Assembly: GCA_012845835.1 (NCBI GenBank)
Contig: JABAKD010000003.1
Span: 495,984-559,983, forward strand
DNA: 64,000 bases
Origin: Undaria pinnatifida
Lineage: Eukaryota; Sar; Phaeophyceae; Laminariales; Alariaceae
Direction of reading: 5' to 3'
Numbering within the stretch: the stretch's first letter is position 1; every line of letters begins with the position of its first letter. Position numbers and translations under genes: made by a program. Of this stretch, positions 22,526-33,754 are shown piece after piece. A model generated the notes under the pieces. That model saw only the letters and a program-made list of their open reading frames with translations, was not told where the DNA came from and ran no database searches.

Positions 22526-22734
22526 ATGATACCAAATACGCAGCAGCAACGACGTATGCCAATTTTCTCGGTGCAGCGGTGATGCGTATCGGTTCAGTTA
22601 GGTGGCTTGCGAGGCCCTCTTCCCTCTTGCACAATGGGGGGCTATCCATGAGGAAGTTGGCTGCTATTACACACTGCTGCAGGAGGTCGTAGTCGCTGGG
22701 ATAGAGACCTGAGACCCTAATATTCTATGCACGT

Positions 22735-22800
22735 TGTTGTTGTTCTCGCATTAGCTCGCATAATCAAGTCCGTGGTCACAGCACGTACAAGGTACCAGGT
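22735..22800 (-). repeat. Family C 3' end fragment
   Basis: GTTGTTGTTCTCGCATTAGC followed by AAGTCCGTGGTCACAGCACG. Only the last 50 or so bases of the element are present. Confidence 0.55.
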
Positions 22801-22923
22801 ACGTACTTGCTGGTGGTCCTTCAGGGCCCTTCGTGTTTGCCCTGCTGCTGTTCGGCATTTATTGGCTCAGTAGACTCAACAATCTCATTGATCATTGAAG
22901 CAGCTGTTCTTTGCATTAGCCAG

Positions 22924-23082
22924 TTGTTGTTGTCGTTTATCTTGTCAAAAATCTAGAGTCCGTGGGCACACAGAGGTGCTGGAGCCCTAGGAAGATCCGA
23001 AAAACCAGATGAAATCGAAATTCGTCTGGGAAATACTACGCTTTCCCGCCTAAAACGCACGATACGAAGAAGGCGCACATCC
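22924..23082 (-). repeat. Variant family C element, copy 2
   Basis: A direct repeat of 21717-21866, preceded by a short interrupted GTTGTTGTC tail. Shared words: TCTAGAGTCCGTGG, GGTGCTGGAGCCCTA and CGCCTAAAACGCACGATACG. Confidence 0.65.
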
Positions 23083-23180
23083 ATGTATGGAACCCCTGTG
23101 AAAATTCAGACCACGACTTTTTTTTTGTCGCGCTGTGCATCAGTAGCAGGCGCCCCCTGTAGAGTACTCGTATTACATCA

Positions 23181-23183
23181 TAG

Positions 23184-23218
<35 letters not shown>

Positions 23219-23265
23219 CTCACATAACTCTCGTAAACAAGTACGTGGTCACAGCAGTAGCAGGT
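23181..23265 (-). repeat. Family C 3' end fragment with (GTT)n tail
   Basis: About 12 GTT units, then CTCACATAACTCTCGTAAAC and TACGTGGTCACAGCAG. The rest of the element is absent. Confidence 0.55.
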
Positions 23266-23274
23266 GATCTCGTC

Positions 23275-23350
23275 GCGAATGGCGCGGGACTTTTTCTTGC
23301 TACGATATCATTGATGAGCGGAAAACGCGAGAGCGTGAGTTTGCACAAGG
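23275..23350 (+). repeat. Family A SINE fragment
   Basis: GGGACTTTTTCTTG and GCGGAAAACGCGAGAGCGTG match the middle of family A; both ends are missing. Confidence 0.5.
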
Positions 23351-23640
23351 ACGTTTTTCAATTTTTGTAAAAGATGCTCCGCGTACGGTTCTGTACGTAT
23401 TTTATCACATAGAACACAGAATAAAACCTTCCAAAGTCCGAAAAAAATCGGTGAAAATTGTCGAGCAAAAGAAACTCAACTGAAAAAAGGAGGAAATAAG
23501 TAGGGATGCCGAAACCCTTCGAGTATGAACGATGAAGATGAAGCCATGCAGCATGGACAGGGGGGGCGAAGGGAAGACACCTGTGGCACGTCAGAGCCCA
23601 GAAGGTCGCTCATCTTAAAACCTCCTACGGATGGAAAGAG

Positions 23641-23674
<34 letters not shown>

Positions 23675-24003
23675 CACATTAGCTCGCATAGTCAAGTCCG
23701 TGGTCACAGGACAGGCTCCAGTCACTCTGGAGCTGAGGAATACCCCAGGGAAAAACACACACAACCCAAGGTGGTACACGCATATATCACAGCTGACGCA
23801 ATTCATGCCTCCACCAGAAACATGTAAAAGTGAAATCGGGGGTCAGCCTACGGTGGGCCAGGTCCATACTGGTGCATACGTCTGTCTCACTTCTCGCGCC
23901 TGGAAAAACCGACTACTACCGCTTGCCACTCAAGAAAGACTAGCACGTATATATCGCACGTAGTACCCATCACTACGCATACGCACGACAGACGCAAGTC
24001 AAT
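23641..24003 (-). mobile_element. Family C element, near full copy with (GTT)n tail
   Basis: Twelve GTT units at 23641-23674, then the whole body up to CACGACAGACGCAAGTCAAT. Orientation is minus. It is followed by an A/G-rich simple stretch at 24005-24120, matched in inverted form at 34530-34640 next to another copy, so that stretch may be part of the longest family form. Confidence 0.75.
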
Positions 24004-25329
24004 TGGAAAAAAAGAAACAAAGAAATGAAACGAAGACAAAGGAAAGGAAAGAAAAGACAAGAAATCGAAAAAACGAAAAAGAAAAGGAAAGAAAATAAAA
24101 GAGAAGAGCAAGAAAAGACAGAGTATAAGAGATTAGCCAAAGAATAAGAAAAAGTGCCCATGCCGGCGAGAGCAGACGAGCTCTGTATGTGTTGTCTTTA
24201 CATCAAACCGAACAATAGGTTCCCGGTCAATAGGCAATCGATAGGATTCTATTCCAATAGGAGACCTATTGACCTATTGTTGCCCGCGGTAGGTATCGAT
24301 GGATACTTTTTGTAGCCTTTTGGGGCCGACAATGGGTACCAATGGGCATCTTCAATGATGTACTGTTTGGCTAATAGCCTTTTGTACCTAATTTTTTTAA
24401 CATATTGATAAAACAAGTAGGTATCGAGATACATTTTCAGGATTGTACTGTTCGGGCGATAGGATATTGACGCTGAGAGACGGAACCTACAAGTATGGGT
24501 TTGTCCGATAGGTATCGACATACCCTTCACCAAACCTATTGTTTCGGAGAATAGGTTATCGCTAGAGCTTTCGCGATTGTATTGTTTCGGACGATAGGTA
24601 TAGGGCCTTTCACCATTTTATTGTTTCGGATGATAGGTATCGGTACGCAGACCTTTCGCCATACTATTGTTTCAGTGTTGGAGAGCAAAGGCGCTCGGAG
24701 ACAACCCGCATAGGTACAATCAACTCTAGTTCGCCATTCATCCGCGTCGCACGCCCCTCCAGCCCGGGGGAGAATGCCCGAAAACGGCGCTGTCTATCCT
24801 TGTTGTGCCCTAAGAAGCTCCAGGTGGATGGTCTCAACAGCAAGGTTATTACTACGTATGTGTGTTCGATGCGAAGCTCGAGCCTGCAGTGAATTTGAGC
24901 GACCTGTTTGTGTGCCGTTCAATTCCTTCTACGAAATACCCTGGATGATACCCTTTCAAATAGGCTATTGGATCAACACTAGATGGGCAACTAAGAGGAT
25001 CGATACCTATCGCGGGGCACAATAGCTCGGTTTTAGGGTCTATCGATAGGTATTGCACCTGGTAAGCAAATATAGGGTTAGGGCAGTGGCCACAATAGCC
25101 TATTGTGCGATCGATATGCCTGCGCAGGTGTATATCGATACCGGTAGTTATCTTGGGCACCAACAAAATTTGAAAATGACTCCCCACAGGCTATCGTTCG
25201 AACAATACCTTTTTATCGCCACCAATCAATACCTATTTGTTGAAGCGATAGGTGTGCGATTATATCGATCGATACCTATTGGTCAATGTAATAGGTTTGC
25301 GAAAGTATCGATCGATTCGTGCAGACAAT

Positions 25330-25427
25330 TTAACCCTTTTCCAACTGGAAACCCGTTTTTGGGGACAAAAGTACTTGGATTTAGTACGGAGGTATAGGGG
25401 GGGGTTCGGGGGCTCTCGAGGGGTTAA
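25330..25427 (-). mobile_element. Family P TTAA-bounded MITE
   Basis: Inverted relative to 880-969. It begins TTAACCCTTTTCCAACTGG and ends GGGGTTAA, so both TTAA words survive. It lies inside the CTATTG array and is therefore younger than that part of it. Confidence 0.65.
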
Positions 25428-25834
25428 TATATATATTTGCAAGGGTTTCGATCGATACCTGCTGCTTGTAAATTTGTAAATTTATACCCTTGTAGTGCGT
25501 AGAACATACCTCTACAAGTACGCACCGTATTTCCCAGGTTATTGCTTGAATTAATACCTTGGATGATATATATAGCAATACGTACCTTGATCTACTTCTT
25601 GCCTTTTGTTTCAAAACAGCCGATTTATTACAATACCTCATGTTAAAAAAAGTTTTAATCGATGTAGGCTTGTGAGGATTTTAATCGATATATAGCCGCT
25701 GCTGTTGAACAACTCAGAAACACCTCTCACTACTTTTTATGAGGGCATCAATCATACCAATTTTCTGGACCTTTCATGATAGGACCCTTCCGAGTGAGTG
25801 AAAAAACCCACCCACATAGTTTATAACGAGTACC

Positions 25835-25915
25835 AACAACGCAGCTTGCAAAGATGAGTATCGACCCTAAATTCGTCGAACTCACAGCTGACGTCCTTAA
25901 AATATACTCCGTATT
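25835..25915 (+). repeat. Family B fragment
   Basis: CGCAGCTTGCAAAGATGAGT, ATCGACCCTAAATTCGTCGA and CTCACAGCTGACGTCC are the family B 3' block in the same orientation as 12695. Confidence 0.55.
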
Positions 25916-26530
25916 TATATAGTAGGTATCTATCGACAATTTCACACTCCTGTTACAATCTACACTACGTATTGAAATTCAATTAATCGATATTCGATAC
26001 ACCAACTTATGGACAGACCAACAGGCGTACTCAATACATGGTATAGACTACTGCTGTGCAGGGCTTTATACCTACTGGTCATGGCAATAGGTATCGATCT
26101 TCAATCTCACGTACCTATTGGTTAAACAACACCTATTGGTTAAACAATACCTATTGGTCAAACTATAGGTATCGATCGGCACTTTTACGTACCTATTGGT
26201 CCCAGCAGTAGGTATCGATCGACAGTTCGACGTAACAATTGTAATAACGATAGCCTATTGTGCCGAATTATCAGAATCTATTGGTCAAAGAAATAGGTCT
26301 CGATAGACAAATTCACACACCTATCTTGAGAACCATAGCCTATTGTACCAACTCCTCTGGACCTATTGGTCCAAGCAATGGGTATCGATCGACACATTCG
26401 CATACTTATCGAAGGTGTCAATTGATATCGATGTGCAATGCCCCAACCTATTGACATTCAATAGACATATTCCATAGGCTATTGTTCGGGGTGTGCTATA
26501 TACCCAACGACATCAGTACACCCGGTGTCC

Positions 26531-26984
26531 GTGCTGATTCATCCTATATATATATATAGTCTGTGGTTACAGACGTGAGACAAAAACCAAACAATCGCAA
26601 TTACTCAAGGCAAACCAAGTGAAATGCTAGTACCGGGTGCGATAACACAACAAACAGGACAAAAGGCAGACAATAAAACTAAGAAAATAACTAAGAAAAA
26701 GCTAAGAAAAATAAATATCAATAATTAAATTTTAGCAAAAACGAGGTCCGTGGTCACAAAACTCATTACCTGGTACAGAAAACGAGGGCAAAACATATGT
26801 AAGCCAGCACACCAGGCTATTTAGAAGGGAAAAAGAGAAGGATGAGAAGGAAGAGAAAACCAACACTCGTAGGAATTAACTACTGCTGTTGTATCGGTAC
26901 TCGTACAGCAGTAGACTAACGAGTAGTCCGAAGTTAGAAGTCGGAGCGTGAGGCGTGAGTTGTACTCACAGTGTGTGCTCGTAG
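26531..26984. other. No feature recognised
   Basis: AT-rich and A-rich sequence. A GGTCCGTGGTCACAAAAC word near 26745 is the shared SINE 3' word but lacks surrounding family similarity. Confidence 0.4.
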
Positions 26985-27137
26985 AATACAGCAGTGGGGT
27001 AGGAGACCCGATTCAACATATTTCCACTACTGGTCAAATATCCTACACTTCGTCCAAGTAGTGTAGCAGTGGGGTAGGATACCCGATTTAACATATTTTT
27101 ACCACTGGTCAAATATCCTACACTACGTACGTCCAAG
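26985..27137 (+). repeat. Two-unit tandem duplication, about 70-75 bp
   Basis: AGCAGTGGGGTAGGAGACCC, GATTCAACATATTT and CTGGTCAAATATCCTACACT occur twice in succession. Confidence 0.8.
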
Positions 27138-27442
27138 TAAACATAGTTACCATTATCGAAGTCTGACCACTTTCGTTTTTTGGACTTTTGGGCTGTACAG
27201 ACTTCCAAAGCTGCAGCTGCTGGCTGGACCCTTCGAACAGCTCCCGCAGCTGCTGGGCCATTCGAACGGCTGTCCCAGAACGCCAGAACGTCAGCTATGT
27301 TTTGTAATTTCAATGTCTGTGGTGATCAGGGCTGCAAATGTTTCATCAGCCGCTGCTGCCGTGCGTTTTTTCCCCCCTATACGCTGCTGCTCACAACGTC
27401 GGCAGATTCCGTGTTGTACTTGGTGCTGATTTTTTACCGCTA
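27138..27442 (+). repeat. 1.43 kb tandem array, copy 0 (3' part only)
   Basis: It matches the ends of the next copies (28575-28871 and 31885-32188): CATAGTTACCATTATCGAAG, GCTGTACAGACTTCCAAAGC and TTTTTCCCCCCTATACGCTG. The rest of this copy is missing to the left. Confidence 0.8.
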
Positions 27443-28871
27443 TACCACAGCGCTGTCGCCAAAGCTTCCAGCGCCACCGCCAGCAACCCCGCGCCGCCGC
27501 GGCAGCCGCTGCTGCTGCTGCTGCTGCTGTTGGTGTCTATACTGCGTAAGTTTTTACAGGTAAAAAATCGGCTGTCTGTGATCATGACCTCGCCTAGCCT
27601 ATCTTCCTTGCTACATACTCGTTCCATGGCGGAGTGCCTATGCGTGGGGAGCATGCGAGGGAGGGAGCTGGCTATGATAATGGCAGTAGTGCTATGTGTG
27701 ACTGGGCACCCTAAGGGAAGGCGCTCAAGTGCTGGCTGCGGAGGTCGCCGTTGCTGCAGCAACGTGTTGCGCGAACTCGCATCGTGTGTTTCGGACCGCC
27801 CAACACAGCTGCAGCTTCGAGTATTTATTTACACCAAGACAGCAGTCCAATCGCTCATACATCAAAAAGTATCCGCAAATTGTTGTACGCATGGCCGGTC
27901 ACCCATCGACCAGTCAGTGTATTTTCCAACAAGATCTGGGGGGCCCTGGTAGGCTACCGCAGCATCAGATCACCATAATTCATCTGGGCCGTCCTTACAG
28001 CGGCAGTATCACAAATACATACCTTCCTTATTTCCGATACTACACCCGGATGAATTACTTCGTACAGTGTAGTGTATCTGCATGCTCTATCTGCCGTAAG
28101 GATGCGGGCCAACGCACGGGGGTACAAAATGCCAAAAAAAGCATCCGCCTCTCGCGTCACCCTGCCTCCGAAGGGGAACCTTGTTGTTTTTGTACCCAAA
28201 ACGCGTGTGCGGTTCTCAAGCACTGCTATTCAGCATTCAACAAATCAAGAGATCAAGCAGGCTCTACAAACTACAACATTGAAGCAGCAACACTTAGTTT
28301 TTTGTTCCCGTATACTTGCGTTTCATTGCATGGCCAAACCACTTGCTTGCTGTATGTGAAACATGTATCTCTGTCTCGTAGCTTGTGACGACAGAGCTCG
28401 TCTCTCTGTGAGTAGGGGACATCGGCACGGTTGTGCTGGATGTAGATGGGCGGAAATGCGAATAGAGAGACGTTTGCACCAGTATGGACCTGGCACATCG
28501 TAGGCCGACTCCCGATTTCACTTTTATATGTTTCTGGTGGAGGCAAGAATTGCGTCAGCTGTGGTATGAACATAATTACCATTGTTGAAGTCTGACCTCT
28601 TTCGTTTATTAGGCTTTTGGGCTGTACAGACTTCCAAAGCTGCAGGCAGCTGCTGCTCGACTCTTCGAACAGCTCCCGCAGCTGCTGGGCCATTCGAACG
28701 GCCTGTCCCAGAACGTCAGAACGTCAGCTATGTTTTGTAATTGCAATGCTGCTGGTGGTGATTAAGGCTGCAAATGTTTCATCAGCTGCTGCTGCCGTTC
28801 GTCTTTTCCCCCCTATTCGCTGCTGCTCACAACGTCAGCAGATTCCGTGTCGTACTTGATGCTGAATTTTT
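27443..28871 (+). repeat. 1.43 kb tandem array, copy 1
   Basis: It starts TACCACAGCGCTGTCGCC and contains a (CTG)n run near 27506-27530, the block CCATGGCGGAGTGCCTATGC, and a family C fragment at about 28465-28570. It is nearly identical to 30758-32188. Two frames stay open over several hundred bases in every copy (for example 27338-27952), but they are cysteine/serine-rich and differ between copies without obvious constraint, so I do not call a gene. A hAT-type element follows immediately. Confidence 0.85.
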
Positions 28872-29715
28872 CAGGGTAGTCCTCGGTACCGTTTTTTTTT
28901 ACGGTACCAGATCGGACGGTATTGCGAAATGACGGTACTTTTCAAACGGTTGACGGTATTTCGATTTCTCACGGTACCACTTTTGGCGGTACACGGTATC
29001 GCCGAATTTGACGGTACTTTTTCGGCGGTATCGAAAAGTGACGATATTTTCTAGACGGTAGACGGTTTTTCGATATTTGACGGGACTTTTTTGGCGGTAC
29101 TGCAAAACGACGGTACCGGTCCCGGTACTGCCAAATTTGACGGTACTTTTTTGAGGGTACTGAAATATGACGGTTCCGCCACTGAGAAATACAGAATTAC
29201 GAATGACGAAATACTAGACAGTACCTGCCGGGCGGCGATCAAGCATGCCGGCACCACCCCGCTGATGTTCCTGCATACCTATATAGAACGGACGAATAGA
29301 GGCTAGACTAATCGTCGAACCGTCAAGCTGACAAACTCACCAGCCTCACGCGAAACAACATTTAGACATTTAGCACCAAAATAAGACAATAAAACAATAC
29401 TACTACTGTAAACAATAAAACATGAAACCTAAAACATGAAAACATTCAATGAAAACCATCACCCTACAATCTTTGACGGTTCTGAATATGACGGTTTTTC
29501 TAAACGGGAAACGGTACTTCGCTTATTTGACGGTACTTTTATGGCGGTGCTGCAAAATGACGGTACTTTTTAAACGGTTGACGGTTTTTCGATTTTTGAC
29601 GGTACCGCCTTCGGCGGTACACGGTTTGCCCAAATATGACGGTATTCCGCCGAGTACCGGGACCGACGTACAGCACGGGAAAATTACCTCGGGAATTTTC
29701 CCGAGGACTACCCTG
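28872..29715. mobile_element. hAT-type non-autonomous DNA transposon, 844 bp
   Basis: The terminal inverted repeats CAGGGTAGTCCTCGG (28872-28886) and CCGAGGACTACCCTG (29701-29715) are perfect over 15 bp. GAATTTTT flanks both sides (28864-28871 and 29716-29723), an 8 bp duplication, and the empty site survives at 32174-32181. CAGGG termini with 8 bp duplications are the hAT hallmark. Both subterminal regions are packed with direct repeats of TGACGGTACTTTTTTGGCGG-like words, a feature of hAT transposase-binding zones; the centre (about 29180-29450) is unique. No transposase frame. Confidence 0.9.
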
Positions 29716-29730
29716 GAATTTTTACAGCTA

Positions 29731-30755
29731 CAGTAGATGGCCCTGTATAGTGGCAACCTGAATAGTAAAGTGCCCTATATAGTGGCATGAAAATCTCCTG
29801 GCAAAATCTCAACCCGATATAGTGGCACTTTACCACTATTGAGGACGGGGCCCTCAATAGTGGCATTTTGGGCATCACACACACCCAATAGTGGCAGTTC
29901 CAAGTAGTGGGCCCCCACTACTGCTGTACCACACCTGCCCACACACACTCTCAGCGGTGGGCGCCACACGTATCATGCCAGCCTGCGCGGACCTAGAACT
30001 GTGTAAACTCCCAAACAAACCACTGGGAGAGAATTTTTTGGTCCTCTAGAACAATACGCAGAGTCGTGTGGCGTTGGTGACGCCGGGCACTTTCTCCGCA
30101 AGGCGAAAATGGCATTCTTAGCAGCTACATTCGCTAGACCGGCACAGCAGTTGGACATTAGAGTGTTTACCAACTCGTAGTGCAATCAGTCGGCTAAAGC
30201 CTACAGCAGTTGCAGAGCTTCGTGGTGGTTGGGTTGATGCGCCGGGGTGGGGGTGTTTGAATTTTCTATACTGGCTGTTTCAGTTAGTTTCGCGTCTCTA
30301 CGTTGCTGTTTTCATGCGTTCTACACGTAGTGTTGAATGTTGAACCCCATGTTACACTGCCCGCCGGATAAAAAATATTGATGTGCCACCTATGATACAA
30401 TGCGTTTGGACGTGGTTCCTGTGGTCTGCCTGCGCAGAAGAAACAGGTCTTGACCACAGAAGGCTCGGTAACCGTTGGATAATCAACGGTCATTTCATGT
30501 GTTTCATGCGGATACTGCTGCACACAAATCAACCACGAGTAGTGGAACAGTATGCACGGCTTTACCTGTACACAACAGCGTATAATCAGTGTACAGCGTG
30601 AACATCGAAGCTCTTCATTCGATATAGTGGCACTATGGCCACTATAGACTGTCTAATAGTGGCAATAGTGCCACTATATCGAATAGTGGCACTGCCCTGA
30701 ATAGTGGCACAATTCTGTCCTGCCACTATATGCCACTATACAGGGCCACCTACTG
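29731..30755. mobile_element. mariner/pogo-type non-autonomous element, 1025 bp
   Basis: The 25 bp terminal inverted repeats differ at one base: left CAGTAGATGGCCCTGTATAG, then TGGCA; the right end reads as the complement with CAGTAGGTGGCC. TA flanks both ends (29729-29730 and 30756-30757) and the empty site (AGC TA TACC) is present at 32185-32192. CAGT ends with TA duplication indicate the Tc1/mariner superfamily. Inside both ends the word ATAGTGGCA is repeated many times in both orientations. The interior has no transposase frame. Confidence 0.9.
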
Positions 30756-30757
30756 TA

Positions 30758-32188
30758 TACCACAGCGCTGTCGCCAAAGCTTCCAGCGCCACCGCCAGCA
30801 ACCCCGCGCCGCCGCGGCAGCCGCTGCTGCTGCTGCTGCTGCTGTTGGTGTCTATACTGCGTAAGTTTTTACAGGTAAAAAATCGGCTGTCTGTGGTCAT
30901 GACCTTGCCTAGCCTATCTTCCTTGCTACATACCCGTTCCATGGCGGAGTGCCTATGCGTGGGGAGCATGGGAGGGAGGGAGCTGGCTGTGATGATGGCA
31001 GTAGTGCTATCTGTGACTGGGCACCTTAGGGGAAGGCGCTCAAGTGCTGGCTGCGGAGGTCGCCGTTGCTGCAGCAACGTGTTGCGCGAACTCGCATCGT
31101 GTGTTTCGGACCTCCCAACACAGCTGCAGCTTCGAGTATTTATTTACACCAAGACAGCAGTCCAATCGCTCATACATCAAAAAGTATCCGCAAATTGTTG
31201 TACGCATGGCCGGTCACCCATCGACCAGTCAGTGTATTTTCCAAGAACTGGAAGTACCTGGTAGGCTACCACAGCATCAGATCACCATAATTCATCTGGG
31301 CCGTCCTTACAGCGGCAGTATCACAAATACATACCTTCCTTATTTCCGATACTACACCCGAATGAATTACTTCGTACAGTGTAGTGTAGCTGCATGCTCT
31401 ATCTGCCGTAAGGATGCGGGCCAACGCACGGGGGTGCAAAATGCCAAAAAAAGCATCCGCCTCTCGCGTCACCCTGCCTCCGAAGGGGAACCTTGTGTTT
31501 TGTACCCAAAACGCGTGTGCGGTTCTCAAGCACTGCTATTCAGCATTCAACAAATCAAGAGATCAAGCAGGCTCTACAAACTACAACATTGAAGCAGCAG
31601 CACTTAGTTTTTTGTTCCCGTATACTTGCGTTTCATTGCATGGCCAAACCACTTGCTTGCTGTATGTGAAACATGTATCTCTGTCTCGTAGCTTGTGACG
31701 ACAGAGCTCGTCTCTCTGTGAGTAGGGGACATCGGCACGGTTGTGCTGGATGTAGATGGGCGGAAATGCGAATAGAGAGACGTGTGCACCAGTATGGACC
31801 TGGCACATCGTAGGCTGACTCCCGATTTCACTTTTATATGTTTCTGGTGGAGGCAAGAATTGCGTCAGCTGTGGTATGAACATAATTACCATTGTTGAAG
31901 TCTGACCTCTTTCGTTTTTTTGGCTTTTGGGCTGTACAGACTTCCAAAGCTGCAGGCAGCTGCTGCTCGACTCTTCGAACAGCTCCCGCAGCTGCTGGGC
32001 CATTCGAACGGCCTGTCCCAGAACGTCAGAACGTCAGCTATGTTTTGTAATTGCAATGCTGCTGGTGGTGACTAAGGCTGCAAACTTTTCATCAGCTGCT
32101 ACTGCCGTTCGTTTTTTTCCCCCTATTCGCTGCTGCTCACAACGTCAGCAGATTCCGTGTCGTACTTGGTTCTGAATTTTTACAGCTA
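30758..32188 (+). repeat. 1.43 kb tandem array, copy 2
   Basis: The same unit as 27443-28871, separated from it only by the two transposons. It joins copy 3 without interruption at CTGAATTTTTACAGCTATAC, which is the pre-insertion junction sequence. Differences from copy 1 are scattered substitutions and a few small indels. Confidence 0.85.
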
Positions 32189-32252
32189 TACCACAGCGCT
32201 GTCGCCAAAGCTTCCAGCGCCACCGCCAGCAACCCCGCGCCGCCGCGGCAGC

Positions 32253-32296
<44 letters not shown>

Positions 32297-32985
32297 TTGG
32301 TGTCTAAACTGCGTACCTGGTAAGTTTTTACAGGTAAAAAATCGGCTGTCTGTGGTCATGACCTTGCCTAGCCTATCTTCCTTGCTACACACCCGTTCCA
32401 TGGCGGAGTGCCTATGCGTGGGGAGCATGGGAGGGAGGGAGCTGGCCGTGATAATGGCAGTAGTGCTATCTGTGACTGGGCACCTTAGGGCAAGGCGCTC
32501 AAGTGCTGGCTGCGGAGGTCGCCGTTGCTGCAGCAACGTGTTGCGCGAACTCGCATCGTGTGTTTCGGACCGCCCAACACAGCTGCAGCTTCGAGTATTT
32601 ATTTACACCAAGACAGCAGTCAAATCGCATATACATCAAAAAGTATCCGCAAATTGTTGCACACATGGCCAAAAAGTATCCGCAAATTGTTGTACACATG
32701 GCCGGTCACCCATCGACCAGTCAGTGTATGTTTCAAGAACTGAAAATACCTGATAAGCTACCACAGCATCAGATCACCATAATGTATCTGGGCCGTTCTT
32801 ACAGCAGCAGTACAGTATCACAAATACATACCTTCCTTATTTCCGATACTACACCCGGATCGTTTACATTGCAGTATAGCTGCATGCTCTATCTGCCGTA
32901 AGGATGCGGGCGAACGCGCGGAGGCGCAAAATGCCGAAAAAGCATCCGCCTCTTGCGTCACCCTGCCTCCGAAGGGGAAACTTGT
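32189..32985 (+). repeat. 1.43 kb tandem array, copy 3 (5' part)
   Basis: It begins TACCACAGCGCTGTCGCC. The (CTG)n run is longer than in the other copies, and a 36 bp word AAAGTATCCGCAAATTGTTG... is locally duplicated at 32640-32700. Similarity ends near 32980, where the sequence passes into a family C 3' end. Confidence 0.8.
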
Positions 32986-33117
32986 ATGCGTGTACCACCT
33001 TTTGTTTGATTGTGTTTTTCCCCTGGGGTATTCCTCAGCTCCAGAGTGACTGGAGCCTGTCCTGTGACCATAGACTTGATTATGCGAGTTAATGTGAGAA
33101 CAACAAACAACAACAGC

Positions 33118-33152
<35 letters not shown>

Positions 33153-33200
33153 CTGCTACTACTACTACTACTACTACTACTACTAACACCACCACCACCA
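32985..33200 (+). mobile_element. Family C 3' end with (CAA)n, (CTA)n and (CAC)n tail
   Basis: GCGTGTACCACCTTTTG, CTCCAGAGTGACTGGAGC and TGTGACCATAGACTTGATTA, then AACAACAAACAACAACAGC followed by about 11 CAA units, then CTA and CAC runs. It is plus-sense and shows that the CAA run is the 3' tail. Being fused to array copy 3, it may mark the break that ended the array. Confidence 0.7.
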
Positions 33201-33224
33201 CTACTACGGACCGGTAGGAGTTCC

Positions 33225-33560
33225 TTGTATTTTTTTTTTTTTTTTTTTTTTTATCCTCCGGCGGATGGGGAAAAATAAAGCTTTAGCTCACCACACTTCC
33301 GCGTATTTTCATACGCGGAAGTGTGTCGATTTAACTCAGTTGCTTTCGCAGCCCAACGCTAGCTGGCGCACCCTTCGAGTCCCATTGTAGGTATAGCGTA
33401 AGCTGTCCCTATCATTGGTCCTTGTTGCAACCCCGGCAGCGCAAGCTGCCGTTGTATACGGGTGCGTGTGTATGTCGACCCGGCCTGTCCCCTGAGGGTC
33501 AGGTTCGGTGGAGATAGCCACCCGGAATGTCATCTTTCCGGGTAGTGTGGGACTTGCGCA
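33225..33560 (-). mobile_element. Family D poly-A retroposon, longest copy
   Basis: A poly-T run at 33230-33252 precedes ATCCTCCGGCGGATGGGG and AAAAATAAAGCTTTAGCTCA; read on the minus strand the element ends in poly-A. It includes a perfect 15 bp hairpin at 33292-33325 (CACACTTCCGCGTAT with a TTTC loop). Other copies: 36310-36348 plus 38168-38380, 39615-39800, 45283-45416 and 52605-52745. Confidence 0.75.
33292..33325. repeat. Perfect hairpin inside family D
   Basis: CACACTTCCGCGTAT, a 4-base loop TTTC, and ATACGCGGAAGTGTG. Copies at 38182 and 39661 keep a similar but imperfect stem, so the fold seems to be part of the family. Confidence 0.8.
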
Positions 33561-33754
33561 AGCTCACCCACTAACAAAACCCCTGGCCATGGGAGATAGC
33601 CTTCCGCCGGACTTGGTCCAGTTACGGTCCACCCTACCCATTCGGGCGTTGTAATGACGTCAGTGGGGTGAAATGGGGTGAAATGGTTGAAAAAACACCT
33701 TCAATGTGTATTATTAATATTGCATTATTATTATTCAGCGAGGTGATTTTGTAA

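Larger units (their letters stand above)
24205..26530. repeat. CTATTG / ATCGAT degenerate palindromic array, about 2.3 kb
   Basis: Repeated words ACCTATTGGTC, CAATAGGT, GGTATCGATCGACA and TATTGTTCGG at roughly 40-60 bp intervals in both orientations. CCTATTG and CAATAGG pair, and ATCGAT is itself palindromic. The array is interrupted by non-repeat DNA at about 24680-24950, a family P element at 25330-25427 and a family B fragment at 25835-25915. No gene is supportable within it. Confidence 0.8.

Noticed and set aside
27338-27952. 204-residue frame in the tandem unit
   Set aside because: Also open in other frames and strands, with serine, cysteine and leucine runs from (CTG)n; no splice or domain support.
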